Virus record (IMG/VR): IMGVR_UViG_3300034092_002828
Span: 1 to 35,862 of that record
Direction: 5' to 3' (one strand)
Length of the DNA: 35,862 nt
Source: a virus
Numbering within the stretch: position 1 is the first letter of the stretch; every line of letters begins with the position of its first letter. This document shows positions 28,354 to 35,862 of this stretch, one piece after another. The translations under genes and the position numbers were made by a program. The notes under the pieces are model-generated. The model made no database searches, was not told the origin of the DNA, and worked only from the letters and a program-made list of their open reading frames with translations.

Positions 28354-29331
28354 TTACTGTTGTGCGTAGCCCTGAAGGAAGAGGTTTCTTCCTGTCATGT
28401 TACCAGCCCATGCCAAGTAACGTACGGTCGCATCTTGGTTGAACGAATCCCGAGCTTTCAAAGGCACGAAGTTACGCTTCGATGCAGTTTTGAAGAACAA
28501 GTGATTCAGGTTGAGGAATCGGGTAATTGTCGCTGTCGACACGCCCTGATATCCACCACCGTTAATCACTGGGATGCCCATAAACTCAAGATCGCCGCCG
28601 CCAATGGTATCAATCGTAGCATCGCCGACCTTCATGATTCTCTGGACAGTCTGAAGAGACTCACGATAGAAACGATAGTGCGTTCCACCTGCATAAATCA
28701 GGGTAGGGCGCTCATTGTTTCGTGTGAGTGCATCAACGCAAAGTCCATAGAACGATTGAATGGTTGAGTTGCTGATGGTGATGCTGTTATCGGAAGCGTC
28801 AAGAAGCTGGTTTCTTGCCCAAGTATAAGTGTTTCGGTCAATGCCACCAACGGTTCCAGAGTTAGGAGCCGAAGAGACAAGAAGGCCAAGACCACCTATT
28901 TGTTTACCGCCATCTGCTGTTCCATCTGACTCGATATCAACAGCCATCTGGTTCATCATGGTGTACTCAGCAGCCTCGATTCTCTTTTCGAGAAGATCGA
29001 ATACCTGCTCAGGTCCAGTGTTCTGAACATCGCTTTCAAGACCGTTAATAACAACGGCAACCGCTACCTGCTTCCAGAGAAACCGGAAAGCAGTGAACTG
29101 TTCGGTCTGAGAAGTGTTAAGAACCTCACTTCCAGCGTAACGCTGATAGGAAGGGTTCTCCGCGAAGAGCTGTTCTTCGAGTATCGATTCCCCACCAGAA
29201 ACGAGTTTCTGATTGTCTTTCATGAATCTCAGCAACGGAATGTTACGCGAGATCCCATCTGCCATTTTCTTACTTCTTTTGTACATCGCAACGGTGAGCA
29301 TTTCACCGATACTTGCATTAGGCGTTGCCAT
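28354..29331 (-). CDS. Major capsid (coat) protein
   Basis: This 325-residue protein has AAGGATTAAAAA before ATG. It opens with a helical arm (ASIGEMLTVAMYKRSKKMAD). It then shows patterns of HK97-fold coat proteins of podoviruses: FLWKQVAVAVVINGLESDV, then the spine-helix-like VFDLLEKRIEAAEYTMMNQM. GGDLEFMGIPVINGGGYQGV and LNLNHLFFKTASKRNFVPLK form the A-domain core, and it ends TGRNLFLQGYAQQ. It directly follows the scaffold gene, the standard order. Hundreds of copies would form the head shell. Confidence 0.85.
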   Translation of the reverse strand: MATPNASIGEMLTVAMYKRSKKMADGISRNIPLLRFMKDNQKLVSGGESILEEQLFAENPSYQRYAGSEVLNTSQTEQFTAFRFLWKQVAVAVVINGLESDVQNTGPEQVFDLLEKRIEAAEYTMMNQMAVDIESDGTADGGKQIGGLGLLVSSAPNSGTVGGIDRNTYTWARNQLLDASDNSITISNSTIQSFYGLCVDALTRNNERPTLIYAGGTHYRFYRESLQTVQRIMKVGDATIDTIGGGDLEFMGIPVINGGGYQGVSTATITRFLNLNHLFFKTASKRNFVPLKARDSFNQDATVRYLAWAGNMTGRNLFLQGYAQQ

Positions 29332-29341
29332 TTTTTAATCC

Positions 29342-30295
29342 TTAAAAGTAGCCTGTTTCCTTTGCAGCTTGCATCAAAGCTTCGCGAATACTGCCAGCTT
29401 CAGGGGTAGGAGTAGGGGCACCACTCAAACCACTTACACCGCTGGCGGCTCGTTTTACGGACTGGGGAACACCTTGCGGCTTGTTCAATCGGGAAAAGTT
29501 CGGGTGGCGCATCACAGCCCCGTAGGTAGTTTCTAATTGCTCCTCGAAAGACAAGTAAGGGTAGCTTTGCTGAATTTCAGGGAGTACCTGCGCCATGGCT
29601 TGCCTTACGGCTCCAAAATGCGGTTTTTTACTTCCCCAATCCTCAATATAGCCTCTTAATTGCTCGGTTTGAATCGAAACTTGCTGCTGTTCAATGTCCC
29701 GCTTTTGCGATTCAACTGCTCGCTTTTGGTCTTCCACTTCCCATCGAGCCCTGCGAACCTCTGGGGCTTCGCTCATATCGCTATCTACAGCAATATCCAA
29801 TAGGTCGATTTTATTTGCATCTGCAAAGCGTTTTAGAAAAGCTTTCGGGTCGCGCATCATTTCAGAGCGTTCGGTAATCAATTGCTCAATTACTTGGCCC
29901 CGACTGATACCCGCTGCCGAGATAGCTTTATCAAATGGCTTTAGGACAGATTCAATCTCTCCCATTTGTTTTTTGAGATTGCCGTGTTCACTACCGAATC
30001 GGCTGATGTAAGCGTGCTGCTGGCGTTCTCGCTCCGCTATGTACTTGCGTACATCTTTGGGCAATCCTTTCCAGTGCTGGCGCATTTCTGCCGCCCACGC
30101 CGCTGGCTGCGGTTCGTCATCGTCCTCATCTGCGCTATCAACCTGCGCTTCTGATTCAGGTTCCGAAACGTCCGTTGGCTCGGCTTCTTCTGTGGGAATT
30201 TGTTCTTCTTCCGCTTCTACGGATGCAGGAAGGTCGGGCAAGTCAACATCTAAATCTAATGCAGCTGCCTCAAGGTCGTCTCTTATATCGCCCAT
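29342..30295 (-). CDS. Scaffolding protein
   Basis: This 317-residue protein is extremely acidic at the N-terminus (DDLEAAALDLDVDLPDLPAS, then EDDDEPQPAAW, residues 1-75). Long helical sequence follows (LPKDVRKYIAERERQQHAYI, VEDQKRAVESQKRDIEQQQV). A basic, polar C-terminus holds SRLNKPQGVPQSVKRA, where coat-binding residues usually lie. This layout and the place between portal and coat fit an internal scaffold that directs procapsid assembly and then leaves. No protease domain is seen. Confidence 0.8.
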   Translation of the reverse strand: MGDIRDDLEAAALDLDVDLPDLPASVEAEEEQIPTEEAEPTDVSEPESEAQVDSADEDDDEPQPAAWAAEMRQHWKGLPKDVRKYIAERERQQHAYISRFGSEHGNLKKQMGEIESVLKPFDKAISAAGISRGQVIEQLITERSEMMRDPKAFLKRFADANKIDLLDIAVDSDMSEAPEVRRARWEVEDQKRAVESQKRDIEQQQVSIQTEQLRGYIEDWGSKKPHFGAVRQAMAQVLPEIQQSYPYLSFEEQLETTYGAVMRHPNFSRLNKPQGVPQSVKRAASGVSGLSGAPTPTPEAGSIREALMQAAKETGYF

Positions 30296-30702
30296 TAGCG
30301 TATTCCTTCAGTGATATCGTTAGGGTTCACTTCTTCGCAGTCTCTTAACTCCTGCGGAACGTTCGCGTTTATGTAGTCCTTATTGCCTCTCATCGCAGCG
30401 GTATACCACGCTTTTACTTCTTCGATATCCTCCCGTAGTCCTTCAATTTGTTTATTCTGATGCATCCCAACTGATGCCCAAGTTCGATCATCATCAATTT
30501 CGACGTAACCTTTTTCTTTCGTTACACGACGAAACGCACTCTTACTGTCAAAGGTCTCACCAGTTGCAGGGTGCCACGTTGGGTTAATTGTATCTTGGTG
30601 TACAGCAGGGGCAGAGGAGACGATAACGGGCGGCACCTTCTCAACAAGCTTTTGCGTTGCCGAATCGTATACCCATTTGCCTCTAATGCCTTGGAATTCC
30701 AT
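30295..30702 (-). CDS. Small head-region protein, unknown
   Basis: This 135-residue protein is coupled by TAATG overlap to the portal gene before it and the scaffold gene after it. It opens with MEFQGIRGKWVYDSATQKLV, beta-like. The middle contains HPATGETFDSKSAFRRVTKE, and residues 80-115 are helical. No family is recognised. Its place suggests a virion-assembly factor such as a zinc-free head chaperone, without direct support. Confidence 0.6.
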   Translation of the reverse strand: MEFQGIRGKWVYDSATQKLVEKVPPVIVSSAPAVHQDTINPTWHPATGETFDSKSAFRRVTKEKGYVEIDDDRTWASVGMHQNKQIEGLREDIEEVKAWYTAAMRGNKDYINANVPQELRDCEEVNPNDITEGIR

Positions 30703-33041
30703 TATATCCCCTTCGGTGATAACTCTTTAATAGCCGCTTTCCTTACTTCCGTCTGATTCTTTTGGTCGGCTTGAATCACTTTTGAGATTTCTTTTTGACG
30801 TTCAGAAGCTTGCGACGCACGAAGTTTCGCTTCTTCAATATCGCGCTTTGTTTGAAGTTTGGCAGCTTCAATTTGCTCTTTGCTTGCAATCTTTTGTGCT
30901 TCTAGCTGCTCCTTTACTTGCAATTCTTGTGCCTTCATTGAAAGCTTTAAACTTTCAATTTGAGCTTTATACTGAGCGTCCATTTGCGCTAGCTGTTGCT
31001 CCATTGCCATTTGTTGCGCTTGTGCGTCTGCTTGCGCTTGAGCTTGTTGCAATTGTTGTTGAGCTTGGGCATTTTCTTGGCTCTGGCCGTCCATGCCTTG
31101 TTGCATCTGCTGCATTTGCATCTGCCGTTGCTGTTCTTCAATGGCTTTAGCTTCTTGTTTTGCCTTGTCCATTTCAGTCTCGACTTCGGCAAGAGCTTTT
31201 TCTAGTTTGCCCTTTATCTCGCGTCCAGCTTCAAATTGGCTTGTGGTGTACAGGGTTATCTCGTTAATGACTGGCATCAACTGAGGGATTGCTTGAGCGT
31301 GTGGAAGCAATACGTTGAATAAATTGCCTAGTGCATTAGTTAGGTCAATTGCGGATTGTTTTGCAGCTTCTTGGTCAGCAAAAGTAGTCGAATCTGTCTC
31401 AATATCAATGCGATAATCGCTCTGAGTATCATTGCGGAGTAGGTCAATTACACCGCCTAAATACTCTTCTATTTCAGGGTCGTTACTGACACCTGCCATC
31501 TTGATCATGGTTTGCGATTGAAAATGATTCTTGATGACTTGCGCCATTAGTGCGACAACATCGCGGCAAAACTTGGCAACTTTCCGCTGTCTATCGCTAA
31601 TACGACTCATCGCGTACTGAGTCTTAATTTGTTGAGCCCCTAAAGTCTCAGAAGCACGAGAAGTCCCGCGCACAATGTCAGAGATACCCGTAATATCGTA
31701 TATCTGTTGCTTTTCTTGCTCCATTGCTTCATGCAGCACTCTCAAAATCGCCGCATGGTCAGCCATTGAGAGTACTTCCAATGCAGTTTTTACGCCGCCC
31801 TGTTGTAGGTACATCTGGAAGTTAGAAAGCTGAATATGGGTACCGTTTGGCTTTCTTAAGATGTTATCTAGCTCTGGGTTTTCACTGCTGGATATCGAAA
31901 GGACTTTAATGTATCTCGCGATATCTTGGGCTTTTTGGCAAAGCTGATTGAGCGTCTCTTGCTGGTCTTGGTAGAAACAGATATCGGGTCTTGGGATAAG
32001 TCCCGTGGTCAAAGTAGCAAAGAGGGGTTCAGGGCAGGGGAAGAACTCGTCAAAGGTAAGATAAGGTTCGTCCTCTTTTAAGACTTCATTATGCCCTTCA
32101 GCTAACCAATAGACCTTATTGGAGTCCTTGCACCAAACCTCATACACGCAGATACGGTTCTTATTTATTTCCTTCTCGCCTTCTTCCTGCGACGCTTCCT
32201 GCGAGTTGCGATAAGTAATGTAAGCATCTTCGCCGAATTTCTCCTTAAACTCTTTCTTAGTTATATGGGTCTTTCGGGCTACTTTACGGACTTCCGCCCA
32301 AGTTCTTGCTGGTTCAAATAGCAGATCCGTCCAATGGATGTAATCAACTACGCATTTCTCATCTAGGAGCGTTTCAACGGGCTCCCCGTCAACGTAGTAC
32401 CCTTCGTCGTCCTGTTTAACGAGGCTAGGGTCTACAGGTTGGCCCATCTCATCAACGTACTGCTCAGGGGCTTCACCCATTTCGGGAGCTTCTTGGCCTT
32501 CCATCTCGCCGCCCATCTCCATACCCATCTCAGGCATAGGAGGCATCCCTTCCATCGGAGGCATACCAGGCATTTGGCCCATCATCGGGGCAGGTGCTAC
32601 CTCTTGGACTCTAATCTTAGGAGTTTCTACGCCTATTTTTGGCTCGTAACGTACCCATAAGGCACCTTGGCCAACAACGAGGTAATCATCAACCGCACGA
32701 GACACGGCAGCATCAAAACCCGATACTTCCACCTGGAACCGTGTGCAACGCTCTAGAATCTGGCTTCCTAAACGCGCTGTAACGTCCCGAGTAGGGTATC
32801 GCCTGAATATCTCCGGCTTAGGAGGTTGGGCGTAAAGAGCGGGTTTTAGCGTATTAACAATCGACCAGAATACGTTAAGCTGTGCAGGTCTTTCAACGTA
32901 GGGGCTATAATCTTCTCCGGCATAAAGCTGCTCACTGCGCCTTGCCATCTCGTAGTAACGGTCACGCGCCTTTTTCCACCGTCTAATCTCGGTGTGCAGG
33001 GGATGCTCTTTGTCTTTGTCGTCGCTTTCGTACTCAGCCAT
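30702..33041 (-). CDS. Portal protein, P22-like
   Basis: This protein of 779 residues, read from the ATG at 33041, is close to P22 gp1 (725). In-frame ATG 33053 and TTG 33056 give slightly longer forms. It begins with a charged helix and RRWKKARDRYYEMARRSEQL, then YVERPAQLNVFWSIVNTLKP. An insertion of Met/Glu/Pro repeats (about 155-215, MPGMPPMEGMPPMPEMGMEM) interrupts the wing domain. The long C-terminus (about 620-779) is Gln/Glu/Lys coiled coil, as in the P22 barrel. It forms the 12-mer through which DNA enters and leaves. It overlaps the methylase gene by 8 bp. Confidence 0.85.
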   Translation of the reverse strand: MAEYESDDKDKEHPLHTEIRRWKKARDRYYEMARRSEQLYAGEDYSPYVERPAQLNVFWSIVNTLKPALYAQPPKPEIFRRYPTRDVTARLGSQILERCTRFQVEVSGFDAAVSRAVDDYLVVGQGALWVRYEPKIGVETPKIRVQEVAPAPMMGQMPGMPPMEGMPPMPEMGMEMGGEMEGQEAPEMGEAPEQYVDEMGQPVDPSLVKQDDEGYYVDGEPVETLLDEKCVVDYIHWTDLLFEPARTWAEVRKVARKTHITKKEFKEKFGEDAYITYRNSQEASQEEGEKEINKNRICVYEVWCKDSNKVYWLAEGHNEVLKEDEPYLTFDEFFPCPEPLFATLTTGLIPRPDICFYQDQQETLNQLCQKAQDIARYIKVLSISSSENPELDNILRKPNGTHIQLSNFQMYLQQGGVKTALEVLSMADHAAILRVLHEAMEQEKQQIYDITGISDIVRGTSRASETLGAQQIKTQYAMSRISDRQRKVAKFCRDVVALMAQVIKNHFQSQTMIKMAGVSNDPEIEEYLGGVIDLLRNDTQSDYRIDIETDSTTFADQEAAKQSAIDLTNALGNLFNVLLPHAQAIPQLMPVINEITLYTTSQFEAGREIKGKLEKALAEVETEMDKAKQEAKAIEEQQRQMQMQQMQQGMDGQSQENAQAQQQLQQAQAQADAQAQQMAMEQQLAQMDAQYKAQIESLKLSMKAQELQVKEQLEAQKIASKEQIEAAKLQTKRDIEEAKLRASQASERQKEISKVIQADQKNQTEVRKAAIKELSPKGI

Positions 33042-33849
33042 CCCATTCCGCATCAAAAAAACTCATTTGGCGTAAATCGTAATTCCTATATAAAACCTCA
33101 GTCCGATTGCCCCTTTTTTCTATTTGATTGGTGACGTGACAAGAAAGTGTTTTCTCTAATTTGTGCCACTCTTCCGGTATAGTAACCGCTTGAGGATAAT
33201 TGCTCAATAAAAACTTACCTTTGATAGTGCTTAACTTGTCAATAAGCGTTTTATAGTCATCTAACGTATACCCTTTGTAGTGACCGCATTCCGTATTTGG
33301 ATAGGGGGGGTCTACATAAAAGAAAGTATCTTTTGAATCCCAACGGTCAATAACTTTTAATGCGTCATCGCATTCAATATATACATTATCAAGGCGGGAT
33401 AATTGCTCTTCTACGCGGACTTTTGTATTTACCCAATACTTTGGCCCACAACCTCCTTGTGCAATGCCAAATCCCCAACCTGCGTTGGGCTTATTTCCAA
33501 ACCCTTGCATTATCGTGACATAAACAGCCCATGCGACCTCTAAATCGGTTATCCCTTGAGGCTCTGCCCATATTTTACTCGCCTTTTTATGGCAGCTTCT
33601 TGAGTAAGGCGTTGCGTCAATCAATTTTAACAACTCTTTCGGTTGAGTCTTTGCAACTCGATATAGCGTAACAATCCGTTCATCTTTATCGTTAAGAACC
33701 TCTACCCTCTTAGAATTTGGCGGCATTGCAAACAAAACAGCCGCTCCACCACAAAAAGGCTCTACAAAAACCTTAAAATCCGGCATCATCTCCAAAATCG
33801 TAGAGCTTAATCGCTGCTTTCCGCCGTAGTAGCTTATCAAGGGTTTCAT
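33034..33849 (-). CDS. D12-class DNA N6-adenine methylase (Dam-like)
   Basis: This 271-residue protein has its start fixed at the ATG at 33849, which overlaps the terL stop as ATGA. An in-frame GTG at 33858 is a weaker option. ISYYGGKQRLSSTILEMMPD and FVEPFCGGAAVLFAMP hold the SAM-binding FxGxG-type motif of D12 methylases, and FYVDPPYPNTECGHYKGYTL carries the DPPY catalytic motif. VEVLNDKDERIVTLYRV is the N-D-x-(D/N) element of the family. It should methylate GATC or a similar site, protecting phage DNA or altering packaging-site recognition. Its location between terL and portal is unusual and its sampled GC is lower than its neighbours'. Confidence 0.88.
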   Translation of the reverse strand: MKPLISYYGGKQRLSSTILEMMPDFKVFVEPFCGGAAVLFAMPPNSKRVEVLNDKDERIVTLYRVAKTQPKELLKLIDATPYSRSCHKKASKIWAEPQGITDLEVAWAVYVTIMQGFGNKPNAGWGFGIAQGGCGPKYWVNTKVRVEEQLSRLDNVYIECDDALKVIDRWDSKDTFFYVDPPYPNTECGHYKGYTLDDYKTLIDKLSTIKGKFLLSNYPQAVTIPEEWHKLEKTLSCHVTNQIEKRGNRTEVLYRNYDLRQMSFFDAEWDG

Positions 33850-35273
33850 ATCCGCCACCGATTGCTCACATCGTCCACCGCTTCCACCAAGTCCGAATAG
33901 GTCATCGCGTTCGGGTCTCGGCGCTTCTTCTTGTCAAAGCGGGGAATAACTGGCCATTGCATTGAAATATATCTAATGCAATCTCCGATATGGTCGGCCC
34001 CTTGCGTATCCACGTCCTCTGGCCTTCTATCATCGTGCTGAAGCATCGGAAAGGTTCTAAGCAAGTGCTTACAGTTGCGAGTAAACAGCAAACTTTTCTC
34101 TCTTAGCCTCATCCGTATCTGGTTCCAGCCCGGAATACGAGATTTATCGCTTCTTGAAAAGTAAACCCCCGCAATTGCCAACGCATCGGCGATACTTTGG
34201 CCCCCGTGGTTTTCGAATATCTGATTATCCGCTGGCCCCGGCTCAATCCTTCTCTTAACGGTCGATTCTCGCTCTGTAATTCCGTCTCGAATGTCAACAA
34301 GGGACATTTTTAAGCCCTCATCTTTATCATTTCCCCCGTACCATTCTCTTAAAATGACAATCGAGCCCTTTTTGATGCCCCTCCAGTCTTCTCCGGCATA
34401 GGTATACCAAAGCACAGCAAAGGGGTGATAGGTCCCGTGGTCGTAGGCCCTGTAAATCTTCCAGTGATTCGGGATGTCGTCGGGGTCAATCGCATCAATA
34501 ACGTGTTCTTGGCTAAACTCAGGGAAGTAAGCCCCGGCCACAACGTCCCAATCCCCATGCAACCACGCCCGCACCATCTCAGGGCTCCCAATCTCGTGAA
34601 GCCTTTGAACGTAAGTCGGGTCGGCCTTCATCAGAATCTGGTTATCGGTGACTCTAGAAGGGATAAACATCCTATGAAGTCCGGTATCTTGCTCTAGGAG
34701 CTTATAGCCCATAGGATTCTCGGCTATCCCGTAACGCGCCTTAACCCATCCGTGGCCCACGCCTCCCGGGTTCGCAGTACACCGGATCCGCTTATGAGGC
34801 ACATCGTGAGGGCTTCTCAAACAAGCAATCATCTGAGTAAAACCCTCATCAGTGGCAAAGTTCCCCAATTCGTCCCATCCAATCCAAGTCGCCTGGAAAC
34901 CTTGATAGTTCGCGGCATCTCTTGGGTGCCCCATAAACCTCAAGTAAAGCTTAGCCCCATTAGGCCACTTCCAAACCTTCTCGTTCGCATTATAAGAAGC
35001 ACCGGTTTGGGGGTAAAACTCGAAACTCTGTCGAATCACCTCCTCTAGTTCTGGGTAAGTCCTACGGAAGAGCATCCCAACCCAGTGCTGCTTATAAACC
35101 GAAACATCACTTACAAAATCCCCCAAAAGAGCGGCAGTTTTGCCACCACCTCTTGCTCCGCCGAACAGTATCTCAGGAACACTCTTATATTTAAGCAAGT
35201 CCTCTTGAGGTCCCTTCTGAGGGAACCATACAAGTTTAGAGGCCCGCCTTAATATCTCGTCGCTTCCGTCCAT
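33846..35273 (-). CDS. terL: Terminase large subunit
   Basis: This 475-residue protein starts at the ATG at 35273, after GGGGCTCT; the frame is open to 35324 but without a better site. It shows Walker A GGARGGGKT (about 38-46), Walker B WIGWDELG (Asp134, Glu135) and RIRCTANPGG as the coupling segment. The C-terminal RNase-H-like nuclease has YRAYDHGTYHPFAV with the first Asp, GPADNQIFE with the second and DHIGDCIRY with the third. It translocates DNA into the procapsid by ATP hydrolysis and cuts the concatemer. It is the first gene of the late operon, with portal downstream. The family resembles P22-like and Bordetella-type phages. Confidence 0.92.
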   Translation of the reverse strand: MDGSDEILRRASKLVWFPQKGPQEDLLKYKSVPEILFGGARGGGKTAALLGDFVSDVSVYKQHWVGMLFRRTYPELEEVIRQSFEFYPQTGASYNANEKVWKWPNGAKLYLRFMGHPRDAANYQGFQATWIGWDELGNFATDEGFTQMIACLRSPHDVPHKRIRCTANPGGVGHGWVKARYGIAENPMGYKLLEQDTGLHRMFIPSRVTDNQILMKADPTYVQRLHEIGSPEMVRAWLHGDWDVVAGAYFPEFSQEHVIDAIDPDDIPNHWKIYRAYDHGTYHPFAVLWYTYAGEDWRGIKKGSIVILREWYGGNDKDEGLKMSLVDIRDGITERESTVKRRIEPGPADNQIFENHGGQSIADALAIAGVYFSRSDKSRIPGWNQIRMRLREKSLLFTRNCKHLLRTFPMLQHDDRRPEDVDTQGADHIGDCIRYISMQWPVIPRFDKKKRRDPNAMTYSDLVEAVDDVSNRWRI

Positions 35274-35398
35274 AGAGCCCCATAAATGGCCTGTAGTGCA
35301 ATGGTGATATGAGTAGGATAGCACAGGTATCGGGTGTCGGCGCTAGTGCCTATCAGGAGGTAGAGGGGCTTTAGAGAGGGAGGTGGATGAGACTCTTT

Positions 35399-35430
35399 GG
35401 GGTTTGATGGGGGGTGGGGTCCCGGGGGGG
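35399..35430 (+). other. G-quadruplex motif
   Basis: Four G-runs, of 4 (35399-35402), 6 (35409-35414), 4 (35416-35419) and 7 (35424-35430), are separated by TTTGAT, T and TCCC. This meets the standard quadruplex pattern. In a late transcript read on the minus strand this stretch is C-rich, so only DNA could form the quadruplex here. Confidence 0.6.
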
Positions 35431-35459
35431 TCAGTTGTTAAGGGATGCTTAAGGGCTGG
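35427..35459. repeat. 33-bp direct repeat, copy 1
   Basis: It starts GGGGTCAGTTGT and ends GGCTGG. It matches copy 2 at 35573-35605 at 26 of 33 positions. Starts are 146 bp apart. Both copies are followed by a GAAA...AGCC sequence, so the shared unit is longer with gaps. Confidence 0.65.
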
Positions 35460-35467
35460 GGAAAAGA

Positions 35468-35515
35468 AGCCTTAAAGAGATCTACATCCGGCAAGATTCG
35501 ACTCTCCTTAAGGCT
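35468..35515. repeat. Inverted repeat between the direct repeats
   Basis: AGCCTTAA (35468-35475) pairs with TTAAGGCT (35508-35515), with more pairing in AGAG against CTCT. It lies between the two direct repeats. A smaller hairpin, ATCTC (35529-35533) with GAGAT (35540-35544), follows. The arrangement resembles a nucleoprotein assembly site. Confidence 0.55.
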
Positions 35516-35572
35516 CTATGAAGCGCGCATCTCTTAGTTGAGATCCTCGTGTCGTCATGATAGCTGGATTGA

Positions 35573-35605
35573 GGGGTCAGTTGTCAAGGAATACTTGATA
35601 GGTGG
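35573..35605. repeat. 33-bp direct repeat, copy 2
   Basis: This is the second copy, starting GGGGTCAGTTGT and ending GGTGG. It differs from copy 1 at seven positions, mainly in the second half. The conserved first 12 bases are the most likely recognised core. Confidence 0.65.
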
Positions 35606-35736
35606 AAAGGGCTTTGGGAAAGAACAGCCTTGGGTAAATTTGCTTGGGGAGGATTGGTGGCTTACAACGCGCGTCTCCCCAGCGGGCTGGAACCCCCTGC
35701 CGTTTTGCATCCGGAGGCGGAGGGTGGGGGGGGGGT

Positions 35737-35862
35737 CGAATCGGCGCAAGTAGGCGAAAAAGCACAAGAAAAGCACCTAGTGCATCGCGGAATCGGGTTC
35801 GGATTGGAAACTATTGCGGCTCGGAGTCTGGCCGGATGTCGGCGATAGCCTGAAACAAGTCG
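35737..35862. repeat. Right copy of 126-bp terminal direct repeat
   Basis: It is identical to bases 4-129. It carries the last 52 bases of the small-terminase candidate gene (35811-35862 corresponds to 78-129). A run of ten G (35726-35735) and a T precede it, where the left end has CCC instead. Confidence 0.9.

Larger units (their letters stand above)
35274..35736. other. Non-coding packaging-type region before terL
   Basis: No credible gene lies here. The frames on both strands lack ribosome-binding sites and have odd composition. The stretch is G-rich on the plus strand and contains a G-quadruplex motif (35399-35430), two 33-bp direct repeats, an inverted repeat (35468-35515), and the 10-G run at 35726-35735 next to the terminal repeat. 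On the circle it joins the end of the small-terminase candidate to terL. A packaging or end-cutting site is the best guess. Confidence 0.55.

Noticed and set aside
30800-31210. Plus-strand Leu-rich frames opposite the portal gene
   Set aside because: They are shadows of the Gln/Ala coiled coil of the portal (CAA/GCA read in reverse give Leu/Cys) and have no start signals.
35538-35753. Plus-strand frame of 71 codons in the pre-terL region
   Set aside because: It begins at TTG without a ribosome-binding site, spans the G-runs and one direct repeat, and has an Arg/Gly/Trp bias expected from G-rich non-coding DNA.

Overview
The window is an essentially complete genome of a tailed double-stranded DNA bacteriophage (class Caudoviricetes). 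Its late-gene order follows the P22-like podovirus plan: terminase, portal, scaffold, coat, connector, beta-rich tail hub, ejection-type proteins, fibre, lysis. No tail-tube, tape-measure or sheath gene is visible, so a short tail is the best inference. A Gram-negative host is likely but not proven. The hints are a T4-type lysozyme, a Pro-rich lipoprotein in the lysis region, a sigma70-type promoter and ordinary Shine-Dalgarno sites. I see no integrase, excisionase, partition gene, tRNA, CRISPR array or insertion sequence. The last 126 bases repeat bases 4-129, so the molecule either assembles as a circle of about 35.73 kb or carries short direct terminal repeats.

Layout. (1) 78-431, minus strand: a small gene that, on the circle, lies upstream of the large terminase and is a small-terminase candidate. 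(2) 432-915: a non-coding divergent control region with pyrimidine repeats, two good sigma70-like promoters, an operator-like inverted repeat and a 5'-end hairpin. (3) 916-9379, plus strand: the early and replication block. It has many tiny genes sharing one ribosome-binding motif, a ribbon-helix-helix/AT-hook protein, a structured leader, and a replication initiator whose own gene contains five palindromic iterons. These are followed by a DnaB-type helicase, an SSB with an acidic tip and a VRR-NUC nuclease, and the block ends in a plus-strand terminator. (4) 9442-11915, minus strand: RecT annealing protein, Gp157-family protein, a DUF6948-like protein and two overlapping Gly-rich acidic genes. 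(5) 11999-12259, plus strand: a lone XRE-type regulator. (6) 12230-35273, minus strand: the long late operon. In transcription order it is terL, a D12-class adenine methylase, portal, a small protein, scaffold, coat, head and decoration proteins, a LamG-like protein, a duplicated connector gene of which one copy is amber-interrupted, the connector, tail-hub and ejection proteins, an S74-chaperone fibre, the lysis cassette and a second adenine methylase.

How the parts work together. The initiator probably binds its internal iterons and loads the helicase, as lambda O does. SSB, RecT, Gp157 and the VRR nuclease form a replication and annealing set. The late operon builds the capsid and packages DNA into it. 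The non-coding stretch between terL and the small-terminase candidate has 33-bp direct repeats, a hairpin and a G-quadruplex motif, and is the best candidate for the packaging start.

The points most worth following are the intragenic iteron origin, the duplicated connector gene with TAG in place of a Trp codon, the switchable leader before the initiator, the Gly-rich gene pair, an 18-residue Lys/Gly peptide gene in the lysis region, and the packaging-type region at the ends.
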